This document shows, in pieces, positions 1 to 6,325 of a stretch of DNA of 9,904 bases. The DNA is from JBHEKP01 sp041859375 (GTDB lineage Bacteria > Hydrogenedentota > Hydrogenedentia > Hydrogenedentales > CAITNO01), in NCBI GenBank assembly GCA_041859375.1, contig JBHEKP010000309.1:1-9904 (forward strand), given 5' to 3'. The translations under genes were made by a program, and so were the position numbers. Position 1 is the first letter of the stretch, and each line of letters begins with the position of its first letter. Under the pieces are notes generated by a model that worked only from the letters and a program-made list of their open reading frames with translations, was not told the origin of the DNA and did no database searches.

Positions 1-1260
1 GGGGCGATAGTGCTGGGCGGCGGCCGGGGCACGCGGCTGTACCCGCTGACCAAGGTGCGCTCGAAGCCCGCCGTGCCGCTGTGCGGCCGGTACCGGCTGA
101 TCGACATCCCGCTGAGCAACTGCATCCATTCCGACATCAACCGCATCCTGGTGCTGACGCAGTTCAACAGCCACTCGCTGAACCGGCACATCAAGAACAC
201 CTACAAGTTCGACGAGTTCAGCGGCGGCTCGGTGGAGATTCTGGCGGCGGAGCAGACGAACGAGACGGGCGACTGGTTCCAGGGCACGGCGGACGCGGTG
301 CGCAAGCACATGCTGCACATCCGCCAGCGCGGCCTCAAGTATTTCATCATCCTTTCCGGCGACCAGCTTTACCGGATGGACTACCGGCAGATGCTGGACA
401 CGCTGCTGAAGAAGGACGCGGACATCGTGGTGTCGGCGCTGCCGGTGGACCGGCAGTCGGCGAAGTCCTTCGGGATCATGAAGGTGTCGGCGTCGGGGTC
501 CATCCGCGAGTTTGTGGAAAAGCCGCGGGACGAGCAGGTGCTGGACGCGCTGGTGACGCCGAAGAAGGTCTTCGCGGACTTCGGGCTCCAGGCCGGGGGC
601 GGCAAGGACTACCTCGCCTCCATGGGCGTGTACGCCTTCAAGGCGGAGGTGCTCGAGGAGGTGCTGATGCGCAACCTGGAGTGGATCGACTTCGGCAAGG
701 AGGTGATCCCGAACTCGCTGCGCGGCTACAGGGTGAGCGCCCACATGTTCAGCGGCTTCTGGGAGGACATCGGAACGGTGCGCTCCTACTTCGACGTGAG
801 CATGGCCATGACCTCGCCGGAGCCGCCCTTCGAGCTCCACGACCCCGGCCACATGATCTACACCCACGCGCGCATGCTGCCGGGCGTGAAGATCATGAAC
901 GCGAAGGTGGACAACGCCATCATCTGCGGCGGCACGCGCATCGAAAACGCCACGGTCCGCGACAGCATCATCGGCATCCGCTCCCGCATCAGCCCCGGAA
1001 CGGTGATTGAGCGGAGCATCATCCTCGGCGCGGACTACTACGAGGACGCCGCCCCCGCGGGCGTCCCGCCGCTGGGCATCGGCCGGAACGTGAAAATCAG
1101 CCAGGCCATCGTGGACCACAACGCCCGCATCGGCGACAACGTGGTGATCCGGGGCTCGGACAGGATGAAGGACTTTGACGGGGACGGCTACGCGGTGCGC
1201 GACGGGATTGTGGTGGTGTTCAAGGACGCCGTCATCCCCTCCGGCACGCGCATCGGCTGA
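1..1260 (+). CDS. glgC: Glucose-1-phosphate adenylyltransferase (ADP-glucose pyrophosphorylase), 5' partial
   Basis: Makes ADP-glucose and pyrophosphate from glucose-1-phosphate and ATP, the committed step of bacterial glycogen synthesis in the cytoplasm. The frame is open from base 1. The nucleotide-binding signature GGGRGTRLYPLT begins about six codons in, so only a handful of N-terminal residues and the start codon lie outside the window; 419 residues are present, close to the roughly 430 usual for the family. Visible landmarks, counted from base 1: KPAVP following the signature; GTADAVR; LSGDQLYRMDY with the presumed catalytic Asp at 121; FVEKPR with the glucose-1-phosphate-binding Lys at 174; and GFWEDIGTVRSYFD. 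A C-terminal left-handed beta-helix follows, including DSIIGIRSRI and GADYYE, which resemble the cyanobacterial/plant-type enzyme more than the enterobacterial one (known family feature, judged from memory). The next gene starts 49 bases downstream on the same strand, so co-transcription is likely. Allosteric effectors cannot be read from the sequence. Confidence 0.96.
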   Translation, partial: GAIVLGGGRGTRLYPLTKVRSKPAVPLCGRYRLIDIPLSNCIHSDINRILVLTQFNSHSLNRHIKNTYKFDEFSGGSVEILAAEQTNETGDWFQGTADAVRKHMLHIRQRGLKYFIILSGDQLYRMDYRQMLDTLLKKDADIVVSALPVDRQSAKSFGIMKVSASGSIREFVEKPRDEQVLDALVTPKKVFADFGLQAGGGKDYLASMGVYAFKAEVLEEVLMRNLEWIDFGKEVIPNSLRGYRVSAHMFSGFWEDIGTVRSYFDVSMAMTSPEPPFELHDPGHMIYTHARMLPGVKIMNAKVDNAIICGGTRIENATVRDSIIGIRSRISPGTVIERSIILGADYYEDAAPAGVPPLGIGRNVKISQAIVDHNARIGDNVVIRGSDRMKDFDGDGYAVRDGIVVVFKDAVIPSGTRIG

Positions 1261-1292
1261 TTCCGCCGCGAAACGCAAACCGCCGTACAAAC

Positions 1293-1298
1293 AGGAGG
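1293..1298 (+). promoter_or_regulatory. Ribosome binding site deciding the transporter start
   Basis: A perfect AGGAGG lies 11 bases before the ATG at 1310. It selects that start over in-frame start codons inside the end of glgC (the frame is open back to 1175), which would add 45 residues unlike any transporter N-terminus. Confidence 0.85.
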
Positions 1299-1309
1299 AG
1301 TCCGTCAGT

Positions 1310-3442
1310 ATGCGGTCCCCGGACAGGGAATTTTCATGGGTGGAGGGGCTGGCGATCTGCCTCGCCATGATCGGCGTGCAGCTCTGCAGCGAGGTGATCA
1401 ACCAGTGGGGCCTCTATTTCTACTCGCCCTCGGGCGGCGTGGGCCGCACCATCTACGTGTCCGTGGGGCTGGTGGGGATCATCTTCATCTGCGGCACCAT
1501 CGTGGACGCGGCGGGAAGCCCGCTCATCGGCATGCTTTCCGACAAGACGCCCACCCGGCCGGGCCGCCTCCGCCTCGTCCCGATTCCCGGCCGGCGCCTC
1601 CCCTACATTTTCTGGGGAAGCCTCCTGATGATCGTCACCATGATCGGCTTCTGGTTCCCCCCCGTGGAGGGCACCTCCGTTCTGAACCTGGTGTACGGCA
1701 CCGTGCTGCTCTGCGCCCACTGGGTGCTCTTTTCGCTGGCCGTGGTGCCGCTCAACGCGCTCGGCCCCGAAATCGCCCGTTCGGAGCGGGCGCGCGTCGC
1801 CATTGGCACCTGGACCGCCGTGGGGCTCATTCTCGGGCTCGCCCTCGCCAATGCGCTGCCCGGGGTGCTCATCGCAAAACTGGACCCGGGGCGCGTGGAG
1901 GGCAGCCTCAGCCTGGAGCTGGCGGGGCCGGAGGCCGAGTCCGGCGCGGAGCGGGCGGTGCGCCGGATGCTGCCGCCGGAGGAGGCCGGAGCCTTCCGGC
2001 TGGCGGGCGCGCCGGATGTTGAACTGTCCCGTCCGGGCGGGGACCGCCTCGTGGTGGCCCTCCGGGGCGCTCTGGGCGGCCGGGTTGCCGCGCAGGCCGA
2101 GGCGGCGGCCCTCGGGGACGCATTCCCCCCGTCCCTGGCGGGCGCATACGCACCCGTGTCGCGCAAGGCGTGGTCCGGCGCGGAATTCTCCGGGGCGGGC
2201 CCGGACGCGGCGGCGGTGGAGGGCATCCTCGCCGGGCTGGTTCCCGCGGTGCGGCGGGTGCTGGAGCCGGCCGCGCAGACGGAGGCGGACAGCAACGTGT
2301 TTTCCGTTTCCTGGCCCACCGCGCTGGCGGAGCGGATGGATGCGGCGCGCCTGGGGGCGGCGCTCGCCGCGGTGCCCGGCGTGTCCGGCACCATGCGCGC
2401 GGAGTGCGGCGGCGGCGGGGTGCGCGTGGAGCCGCCCATGGGCGTGCGCCCGGCGGGGGAGGTTGGCGCGGCCATCCTCGACGCGGTGGCGGCGGAGGCC
2501 GTGCGGGCGAACGTGATTCTCATGGACGGGACGCCCCCCCGGACCGTGGCGTTCACCAAGGCGCTGCGCGCCGCGCTCACCCACGCGCGGCTGATGGAGT
2601 GGGCGGGTCCGGGCGTGCGGGTGGACCGGGTGGAGGAGTCCTTCTCCCCGGCGGGCTACCGGCGCGTGGCGGTGATCTTCGCCTTCCTCTCCTTCGCGCT
2701 GTTCCTGCTGCCCGTGCTGCTCATCCGCGAGCGCTACGACAGCGAGGCGGTGCAAAGCGAGCCCGTCCCCCACGGGCGCGCCCTGCTCGATGCGCTGCGC
2801 AACAAGCCCTTCATCATCTACGCGGCGTCCTTCTTCTTCTTCACCATCGGCTTTCTCGCGGTGCAGCGCGCCCTGCCCTACTGGGCCGAACTCGGCCTCG
2901 ACGGCGACGAGGGCACCATCACCATGCTGCTCGTGCCCTTCATCGTCGTGGCGATCGCCTCCTACGCCGTCATCCCCTTTGTTGCGCGCTTCGTGCACAT
3001 GAAATGGCTCATGTTCACCGCCCTGCTGATCATCGCCACGGGCATGCCCTGCATGTGGCTGATTGGCGTGTCGGACGCGGATTTCGCGACCCGGCAGTTG
3101 TGGGGCATGATCCTCTTCGGCTACTGCGGCGTGGGCCAGGCGCTGATCTACGTGATGATGGTGCCCATGATGGGCGACATCATCGACCATGACGAGCGCC
3201 TTTCCGGGGAGCGCCGCGAGGCGCTCTACAACGGGCTGAGCGCGTTTATCTGGAAGGCGTCCATGGCGGGCTCCATCCTGCTCGCCTCCCAGTCCATGAG
3301 CATCTGGGGCAACTCGGTGGAGCGCCACACCGGCGTGCTGCTCGTGGGGCCCTTCGCGGGGCTCTTCGGCCTCCTCGGCATGGGCATCATCGCCCTCTAT
3401 CCGGTCAACAGGAAGGCCCCCCGCGCGACGGCGGGAGAATGA
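1310..3442 (+). CDS. GPH-family (MFS_2) sugar:cation symporter with large TM5-TM6 loop domain
   Basis: A 710-residue inner-membrane transporter, probably moving a sugar or glycoside with a cation. Twelve hydrophobic segments can be counted: five before residue 192 and seven after 449. Family hallmarks are IGMLSDKT (Asp78) with RPGR and GRRLPYIFWG in the TM2-TM3 loop, and GDIIDHDERLSGERREALYNG from Asp623, matching the D-x-x-D-x-D/E...G-x-RRE-x-L-Y pattern of the melibiose-carrier/GPH group. The usual family length is about 450-500 residues. The excess is a soluble, Ala/Gly/Arg-rich stretch at residues 192-449, between TM5 and TM6. With an N-inside topology this loop faces the periplasm. It has alternating predicted strands and helices and only one Cys, and I recognise no named domain in it. 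Reading frame and GC-rich codon use continue through it, so it does not look like a frameshift artefact. The start is set by AGGAGG at 1293-1298. The gene sits between glgC and the NUDIX-MBL gene, 25 bases from the latter. The substrate is unknown; the glgC neighbour suggests a carbohydrate. Confidence 0.88.
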   Translation: MRSPDREFSWVEGLAICLAMIGVQLCSEVINQWGLYFYSPSGGVGRTIYVSVGLVGIIFICGTIVDAAGSPLIGMLSDKTPTRPGRLRLVPIPGRRLPYIFWGSLLMIVTMIGFWFPPVEGTSVLNLVYGTVLLCAHWVLFSLAVVPLNALGPEIARSERARVAIGTWTAVGLILGLALANALPGVLIAKLDPGRVEGSLSLELAGPEAESGAERAVRRMLPPEEAGAFRLAGAPDVELSRPGGDRLVVALRGALGGRVAAQAEAAALGDAFPPSLAGAYAPVSRKAWSGAEFSGAGPDAAAVEGILAGLVPAVRRVLEPAAQTEADSNVFSVSWPTALAERMDAARLGAALAAVPGVSGTMRAECGGGGVRVEPPMGVRPAGEVGAAILDAVAAEAVRANVILMDGTPPRTVAFTKALRAALTHARLMEWAGPGVRVDRVEESFSPAGYRRVAVIFAFLSFALFLLPVLLIRERYDSEAVQSEPVPHGRALLDALRNKPFIIYAASFFFFTIGFLAVQRALPYWAELGLDGDEGTITMLLVPFIVVAIASYAVIPFVARFVHMKWLMFTALLIIATGMPCMWLIGVSDADFATRQLWGMILFGYCGVGQALIYVMMVPMMGDIIDHDERLSGERREALYNGLSAFIWKASMAGSILLASQSMSIWGNSVERHTGVLLVGPFAGLFGLLGMGIIALYPVNRKAPRATAGE

Positions 3443-3467
3443 GACCGCGCCGCACCGGGAGTGTTGA

Positions 3468-4970
3468 ATGATGGCGGACGGGCTTCCCAGAAGCATCTAT
3501 GACCCGGACGCGGGGCCCCCGCAGCGCCCCGCGGCCTGCGTGGTCCTGCGCCGCGGGGACGGTTCGCTGCTGCTCGTGCGGCGGGGCGACACGCTTTCCT
3601 TCATGCCGGGGCACCACGTGTTTCCCGGCGGGCGGGTGGACCCGGAGGACGCGCTGGTTCCCGTGGACAACGCGCCGGACCCGGAGGACGCGCGCCACAT
3701 CGCCGCCGCGGCGCGGGAGCTTTTCGAGGAGGCGGGGGTGCTGCCGGCGGCCTGCGCGCCGCCGCCGCCGGGGCAACTGCGCCGGATGCGCGCGGACCTG
3801 ACGGCGGGCAGGCTGGGCTTCGCCGCGATGCTGGCACAACTGGGCGCGCGGATTGACGCCGCCCAATTCCGGCCCGCGGGCCGCTGGATCACCCCCGTGT
3901 TCATGCCCGTGCGCTATGACACGCGGCACTATCTCGTGGAGGACCGGGGCTGGCCGCGCGATCCGACCCCGCCCGATCCCGGCGGCGAGACGGCCGCGGC
4001 GGACTGGATGACGCCGGGGGAGGCCCTGCGCCGCTGGCGCGCCGGGCGCGTGAAAATGGCCACGCCGACCGCCTTCACGCTCCGCAGCATGGACCGTCTT
4101 CCGCCGGGGGACGCGCTCGCGCGCATGCTGCGCGTGCCCGGCACGGACGATGCGGCGGCCTTCATGGAGCCCCGCGCGGGCATCGTGATCATGCCCCTGC
4201 GCACCGAAACCCTGCCCCCCGCAACGCACACAAACTGCGCCGTTGTCGGCTGGGACGACCTCTGCGTGGTGGACCCCGGCCCGTCGGACCCGGAGGAGCG
4301 GGCGCGGCTCGTGGCGCGGCTGGACGACTTCGTCGCGCTGGGCGGGCGCGTGGCGGCGGTGGCGCTGAGCCACGGCCACCGCGATCATGCGGACGCGGCG
4401 CGGCTCATCCGGGACCGCTACGGCGCGGCGGTGTGGGCCCATCCGGCGGCGGCGCTGCCCGATGGGCTGCGGGCGGACCGGCTGATGGCGGACGGGGAGG
4501 CGGTTGAGCTTGGCGGCGACCCGCCATGGCGGCTGCGGGCGCTGCACACGCCCGGCCATGATCCGGGCCACCTCTGTTTTTTCGAGGAGGGCGGGTCCAC
4601 GCTGTTTTGCGGCGACCTTTTCGCCAACCCCGGCACCATTGTCGTCTCGCCGGAGCACGGCGGCGACATGACGGCCTATCTGGCGAGCCTGGAGCGTGTC
4701 GCGGCGGTGGACGCCGGCATGATCGTACCCGGCCACGGGATGAACATGACCGGACCGGTGGCGCGGGAGCGCCTGCTCTGGCTCATCCGGCACCGGATGG
4801 AACGGGAGCGCCGCATCCTGGAGGCCTGGGAGGCCGGGGCGCGCACCGTGGCGGAGCTGACCGCCCGGGCCTATGCGGACACGCCCGGCGCGCCCGCGCG
4901 CCTCGCAGGCATGCAGGTGCGCGCCCATCTGGCCCGGCTCGGGCTCACCCCGGAGGACGGGGCATTGTGA
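3468..4970 (+). CDS. Fused NUDIX hydrolase / metallo-beta-lactamase-fold hydrolase (LACTB2-like)
   Basis: A 500-residue two-enzyme protein, cytoplasmic (no signal). The N-terminal NUDIX domain (about 20-245) has FPGGRVD (52-58) and the metal-binding RELFEEAGV (83-91). The gap between the Gly and the Arg is longer than in the standard NUDIX box, as in NUDT7/8/19-type CoA or acyl-CoA pyrophosphatases. The C-terminal metallo-beta-lactamase domain (about 250-435) has HGHRDH (302-307), HTPGH with ligand His364, CGDLF with Asp383 and VPGHG with His423, so a complete set of metal ligands. A final helical segment (about 440-495) resembles the winged helix that follows the hydrolase domain in LACTB2-type proteins, which include an RNA endonuclease. 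Both active sites look intact. ATG occurs twice in a row (3468, 3471), with GGGAG at 3457-3461; either could be used. Spacing of 25 bases after the transporter suggests an operon. The substrate of neither domain can be read from sequence. Confidence 0.92.
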   Translation: MMADGLPRSIYDPDAGPPQRPAACVVLRRGDGSLLLVRRGDTLSFMPGHHVFPGGRVDPEDALVPVDNAPDPEDARHIAAAARELFEEAGVLPAACAPPPPGQLRRMRADLTAGRLGFAAMLAQLGARIDAAQFRPAGRWITPVFMPVRYDTRHYLVEDRGWPRDPTPPDPGGETAAADWMTPGEALRRWRAGRVKMATPTAFTLRSMDRLPPGDALARMLRVPGTDDAAAFMEPRAGIVIMPLRTETLPPATHTNCAVVGWDDLCVVDPGPSDPEERARLVARLDDFVALGGRVAAVALSHGHRDHADAARLIRDRYGAAVWAHPAAALPDGLRADRLMADGEAVELGGDPPWRLRALHTPGHDPGHLCFFEEGGSTLFCGDLFANPGTIVVSPEHGGDMTAYLASLERVAAVDAGMIVPGHGMNMTGPVARERLLWLIRHRMERERRILEAWEAGARTVAELTARAYADTPGAPARLAGMQVRAHLARLGLTPEDGAL

Positions 4971-5008
4971 AAAAAACCGGGGGCCGGAGGGAAAACTCCG
5001 GTCCCCGG
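4971..5008 (-). terminator. Rho-independent terminator of the prepilin-like gene
   Basis: The arms at 4977-4989 and 4996-5008 form a 13-position stem with a 6-base loop. On the plus strand this is 12 Watson-Crick pairs and one G-U; on the minus strand the odd position is an A-C mismatch. Six A residues at 4971-4976 read as a T-run immediately after the stem on the minus strand, so the signal is oriented to end the minus-strand gene that stops at 5035. There is no T-run on the plus-strand side, but the hairpin begins seven bases past the stop of the plus-strand gene and may slow that transcript too. Confidence 0.75.
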
Positions 5009-5034
5009 TGCCGTTTCCGGCGTGTCACAGGGCC

Positions 5035-6054
5035 TCAGAAACCGTTGCCGATTGTGCCGTACAGGTTGGCCCAGGGGCCGTTGGCCGGGAAGCGCCCTTC
5101 CTTTTCGTAGCGGATGAACTCCACATGCCCGTCCAGGTAAAGCGTGTTCGCGCCGCCGGGAATGTGGTTGAACGCCGCGCCCCCGCCGGGGACGCTGCTC
5201 ACGCTGTCCCAGTAAATGGGCAGCGCGGACTGGGCCTTCGAGCTGGCGGCGGGGTTGTTGATGTCGGTGATGAGGAACCGTTCGATGCCCTCGCGCAGGC
5301 GGTACACAATTTCGCCTCCGCCGTTGCCGGAATTGGCGGCATCAACAATGATGGAGGCCAGCGGGCTGTCCGTCACGTTGATGTCACTGTCCAGCAGCTC
5401 CCGCACCGCCGCGCCATTGGGAACCGGCCCGGTGCCGAGCGCGCCGCCCTGGTAGAGCGGCAGCGCCACTGCCATCACCTGCGACGGTCCCGTGCTGCCC
5501 GCGGGCAGCGTGATGCCGATAATCGAGGAGATCAGATCCAGGGGTGTCTGGGGAAAGCTCGCATCGCCCCGGTCCACCATCCAGCCAAGGTAGTGGTAAT
5601 GGTCCGAAGGGTTGTCCGCGAGGCCCTTGTACTGGCTCTGGCAGACCGCGCCCTCCTCGTCCGTGATGATGGCCAGCGCGTCCGCCGCGGGGCCCGCGTC
5701 CGGCGCCGACGGGCACACCAGCACCTGCCAGTCGCTCAGGTATTCCGGGTAGATGGCCGTCACCAGCGGCGACAGCTCCGGCTCCGCCTGGCTGGTGCAG
5801 CCCGCCGGGAGCCCGCCCGATCCGTCCGTGTTGTACGGGGCGATGCCCTGCATCGGCGGCATCATCTGCCCCTTCGACTCGTTGCTGTACATCTTCAGGA
5901 TGACACCCATCTGCTTGAGGTTGTTCTGGCAGCTTGAGCGCCGCGCCGCCTCGCGCGCCCGCGCCAGCGCGGGCAGCAGGATTGCCGCCAAAATGCCGAT
6001 GATCGCGATAACCACCAGCAGTTCAATCAACGTGAAACCCGTGCGTCGCTTCAT
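5035..6054 (-). CDS. Prepilin-like protein with type IV N-terminal methylation signal and H-x-DG C-terminal motif
   Basis: A 339-residue pseudopilin-like protein. The N-terminus MKRRTG|FTLIELLVVIAIIGIL is a class III (type IV prepilin) signal: cleavage after Gly6, N-methylated Phe7, and the key Glu at mature position 5 (Glu11), followed by a hydrophobic helix of about 20 residues. Then come AREAARRSSCQNNLKQMG and a globular part. Near the C-terminus, HIPGGANTLYLDGHVEF (His297, Asp308-Gly309) is the 'H-X9-DG' type motif typical of expanded families in Planctomycetota and relatives, here with ten rather than nine residues between His and Asp. The start at 6054 rather than the in-frame ATG at 6123 is chosen because the signal peptide begins there and GGAGA lies at 6064-6068, 10 bases upstream. 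The gene stands alone on its strand, with its own promoter candidate and terminator; no secretion or pilus machinery is in the window. Expected location is periplasm or inner membrane; its partners and role are unknown. Confidence 0.92.
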   Translation of the reverse strand: MKRRTGFTLIELLVVIAIIGILAAILLPALARAREAARRSSCQNNLKQMGVILKMYSNESKGQMMPPMQGIAPYNTDGSGGLPAGCTSQAEPELSPLVTAIYPEYLSDWQVLVCPSAPDAGPAADALAIITDEEGAVCQSQYKGLADNPSDHYHYLGWMVDRGDASFPQTPLDLISSIIGITLPAGSTGPSQVMAVALPLYQGGALGTGPVPNGAAVRELLDSDINVTDSPLASIIVDAANSGNGGGEIVYRLREGIERFLITDINNPAASSKAQSALPIYWDSVSSVPGGGAAFNHIPGGANTLYLDGHVEFIRYEKEGRFPANGPWANLYGTIGNGF

Positions 6055-6063
6055 GGCATGCAG

Positions 6064-6068
6064 TCTCC
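6064..6068 (-). promoter_or_regulatory. Ribosome binding site for the prepilin-like gene
   Basis: GGAGA on the minus strand, about 10 bases before the ATG at 6054. It supports the short start that places the prepilin signal at the N-terminus. Confidence 0.65.
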
Positions 6069-6121
6069 ATTGGTTGTACCGTTTCCGCCAACCGGGACCA
6101 TGCGGCCCCTTACTGTTTAAC

Positions 6122-6127
6122 ATTATA
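6122..6127 (-). promoter_or_regulatory. -10 box of the prepilin-like gene promoter
   Basis: A perfect TATAAT on the minus strand, about 68 bases upstream of the prepilin-like start codon. It lies in an AT-rich island (about 6115-6170) that contrasts sharply with the surrounding GC-rich DNA. No good TTGACA-like -35 box is seen at 16-18 bases; ACTTTC at 6145-6150 is the 17-base match. The T/A tracts upstream (6151-6170) could act as an UP element. Predicted 5' leader is about 60 nt. Confidence 0.5.
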
Positions 6128-6182
6128 CACCCAAAACGTTACAAGAAAGTGAAAATTTTGTTAAAAATTACCCCTCCCGCCG

Positions 6183-6198
6183 GATGACGGGCGTCATC
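6183..6198. promoter_or_regulatory. Operator-like perfect inverted repeat, GATGACG-GG-CGTCATC
   Basis: Two perfect 7-base arms around a 2-base spacer, in the region between the divergent prepilin-like gene and the oxidoreductase operon. No T-run follows, and the arms are too short for a convincing terminator, so a binding site for a dimeric regulator is the better reading. The regulator family cannot be assigned. Confidence 0.45.
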
Positions 6199-6206
6199 TG
6201 GCCCCT

Positions 6207-6227
6207 TGTGCGCACGGATTGCGCACA
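6207..6227. promoter_or_regulatory. Operator-like perfect inverted repeat, TGTGCGCA-N5-TGCGCACA
   Basis: Perfect 8-base arms (6207-6214 and 6220-6227) separated by CGGAT. Its centre is about 35 bases upstream of the plus-strand -10 candidate at 6250, so it overlaps or abuts the expected -35 region, a normal site for an activator or repressor. The second palindrome is centred about 26 bases further upstream. Regulator unknown. Confidence 0.5.
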
Positions 6228-6249
6228 TGAAAAGGCCGGGGAGCTCTGG

Positions 6250-6255
6250 TATAGT
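6250..6255 (+). promoter_or_regulatory. -10 box candidate for the oxidoreductase operon
   Basis: TATAGT (five of six matches) about 70 bases before the ATG at 6326. No clear -35 box lies 16-18 bases upstream; the 21-base inverted repeat at 6207-6227 lies just beyond that position, which would suit an activator-dependent promoter (inference). Confidence 0.35.
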
Positions 6256-6325
6256 GCAACCGGCGCGGGCGGCATTCCGTCCAATGTTTCAAAAGCTGCC
6301 GCGAGGCATGAAAGGGGCCAAGGCC

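Noticed and set aside
1175..1309. N-terminal extension of the transporter into glgC
   Set aside because: It would add 45 residues of Thr/Pro/Ser-rich sequence before the first membrane segment. The AGGAGG at 1293-1298 points to ATG 1310 instead.
1334..3496. A 720-codon open frame on the minus strand, antisense to the transporter
   Set aside because: The product is His/Arg/Gly/Ala-rich low-complexity sequence with no family motifs, while the plus-strand frame encodes clear membrane segments and GPH motifs. Long antisense frames are expected in DNA of this GC content.
3405..4928. A 507-codon minus-strand frame antisense to the NUDIX-MBL gene
   Set aside because: Same composition effect. The plus-strand frame carries two complete enzyme active sites, and the antisense product has no recognisable domain.
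4873..5937. A 354-codon plus-strand frame across the terminator and antisense to the prepilin-like gene
   Set aside because: It overlaps the end of the NUDIX-MBL gene, crosses the hairpin and reads the prepilin-like gene backwards. The product is Arg/Val/Gly-rich with no motif.
6199..6213. Sigma-54-type promoter (TGG, ten bases, GC)
   Set aside because: The GG and GC dinucleotides have the right spacing, but the -12 element lacks the TT of TTGC and the rest of the consensus is poor.
6206..6325. N-terminal extension of the oxidoreductase from a TTG at 6206
   Set aside because: It would put 40 residues before the twin-arginine motif and run through the palindrome and -10 box. ATG 6326 has a better context.
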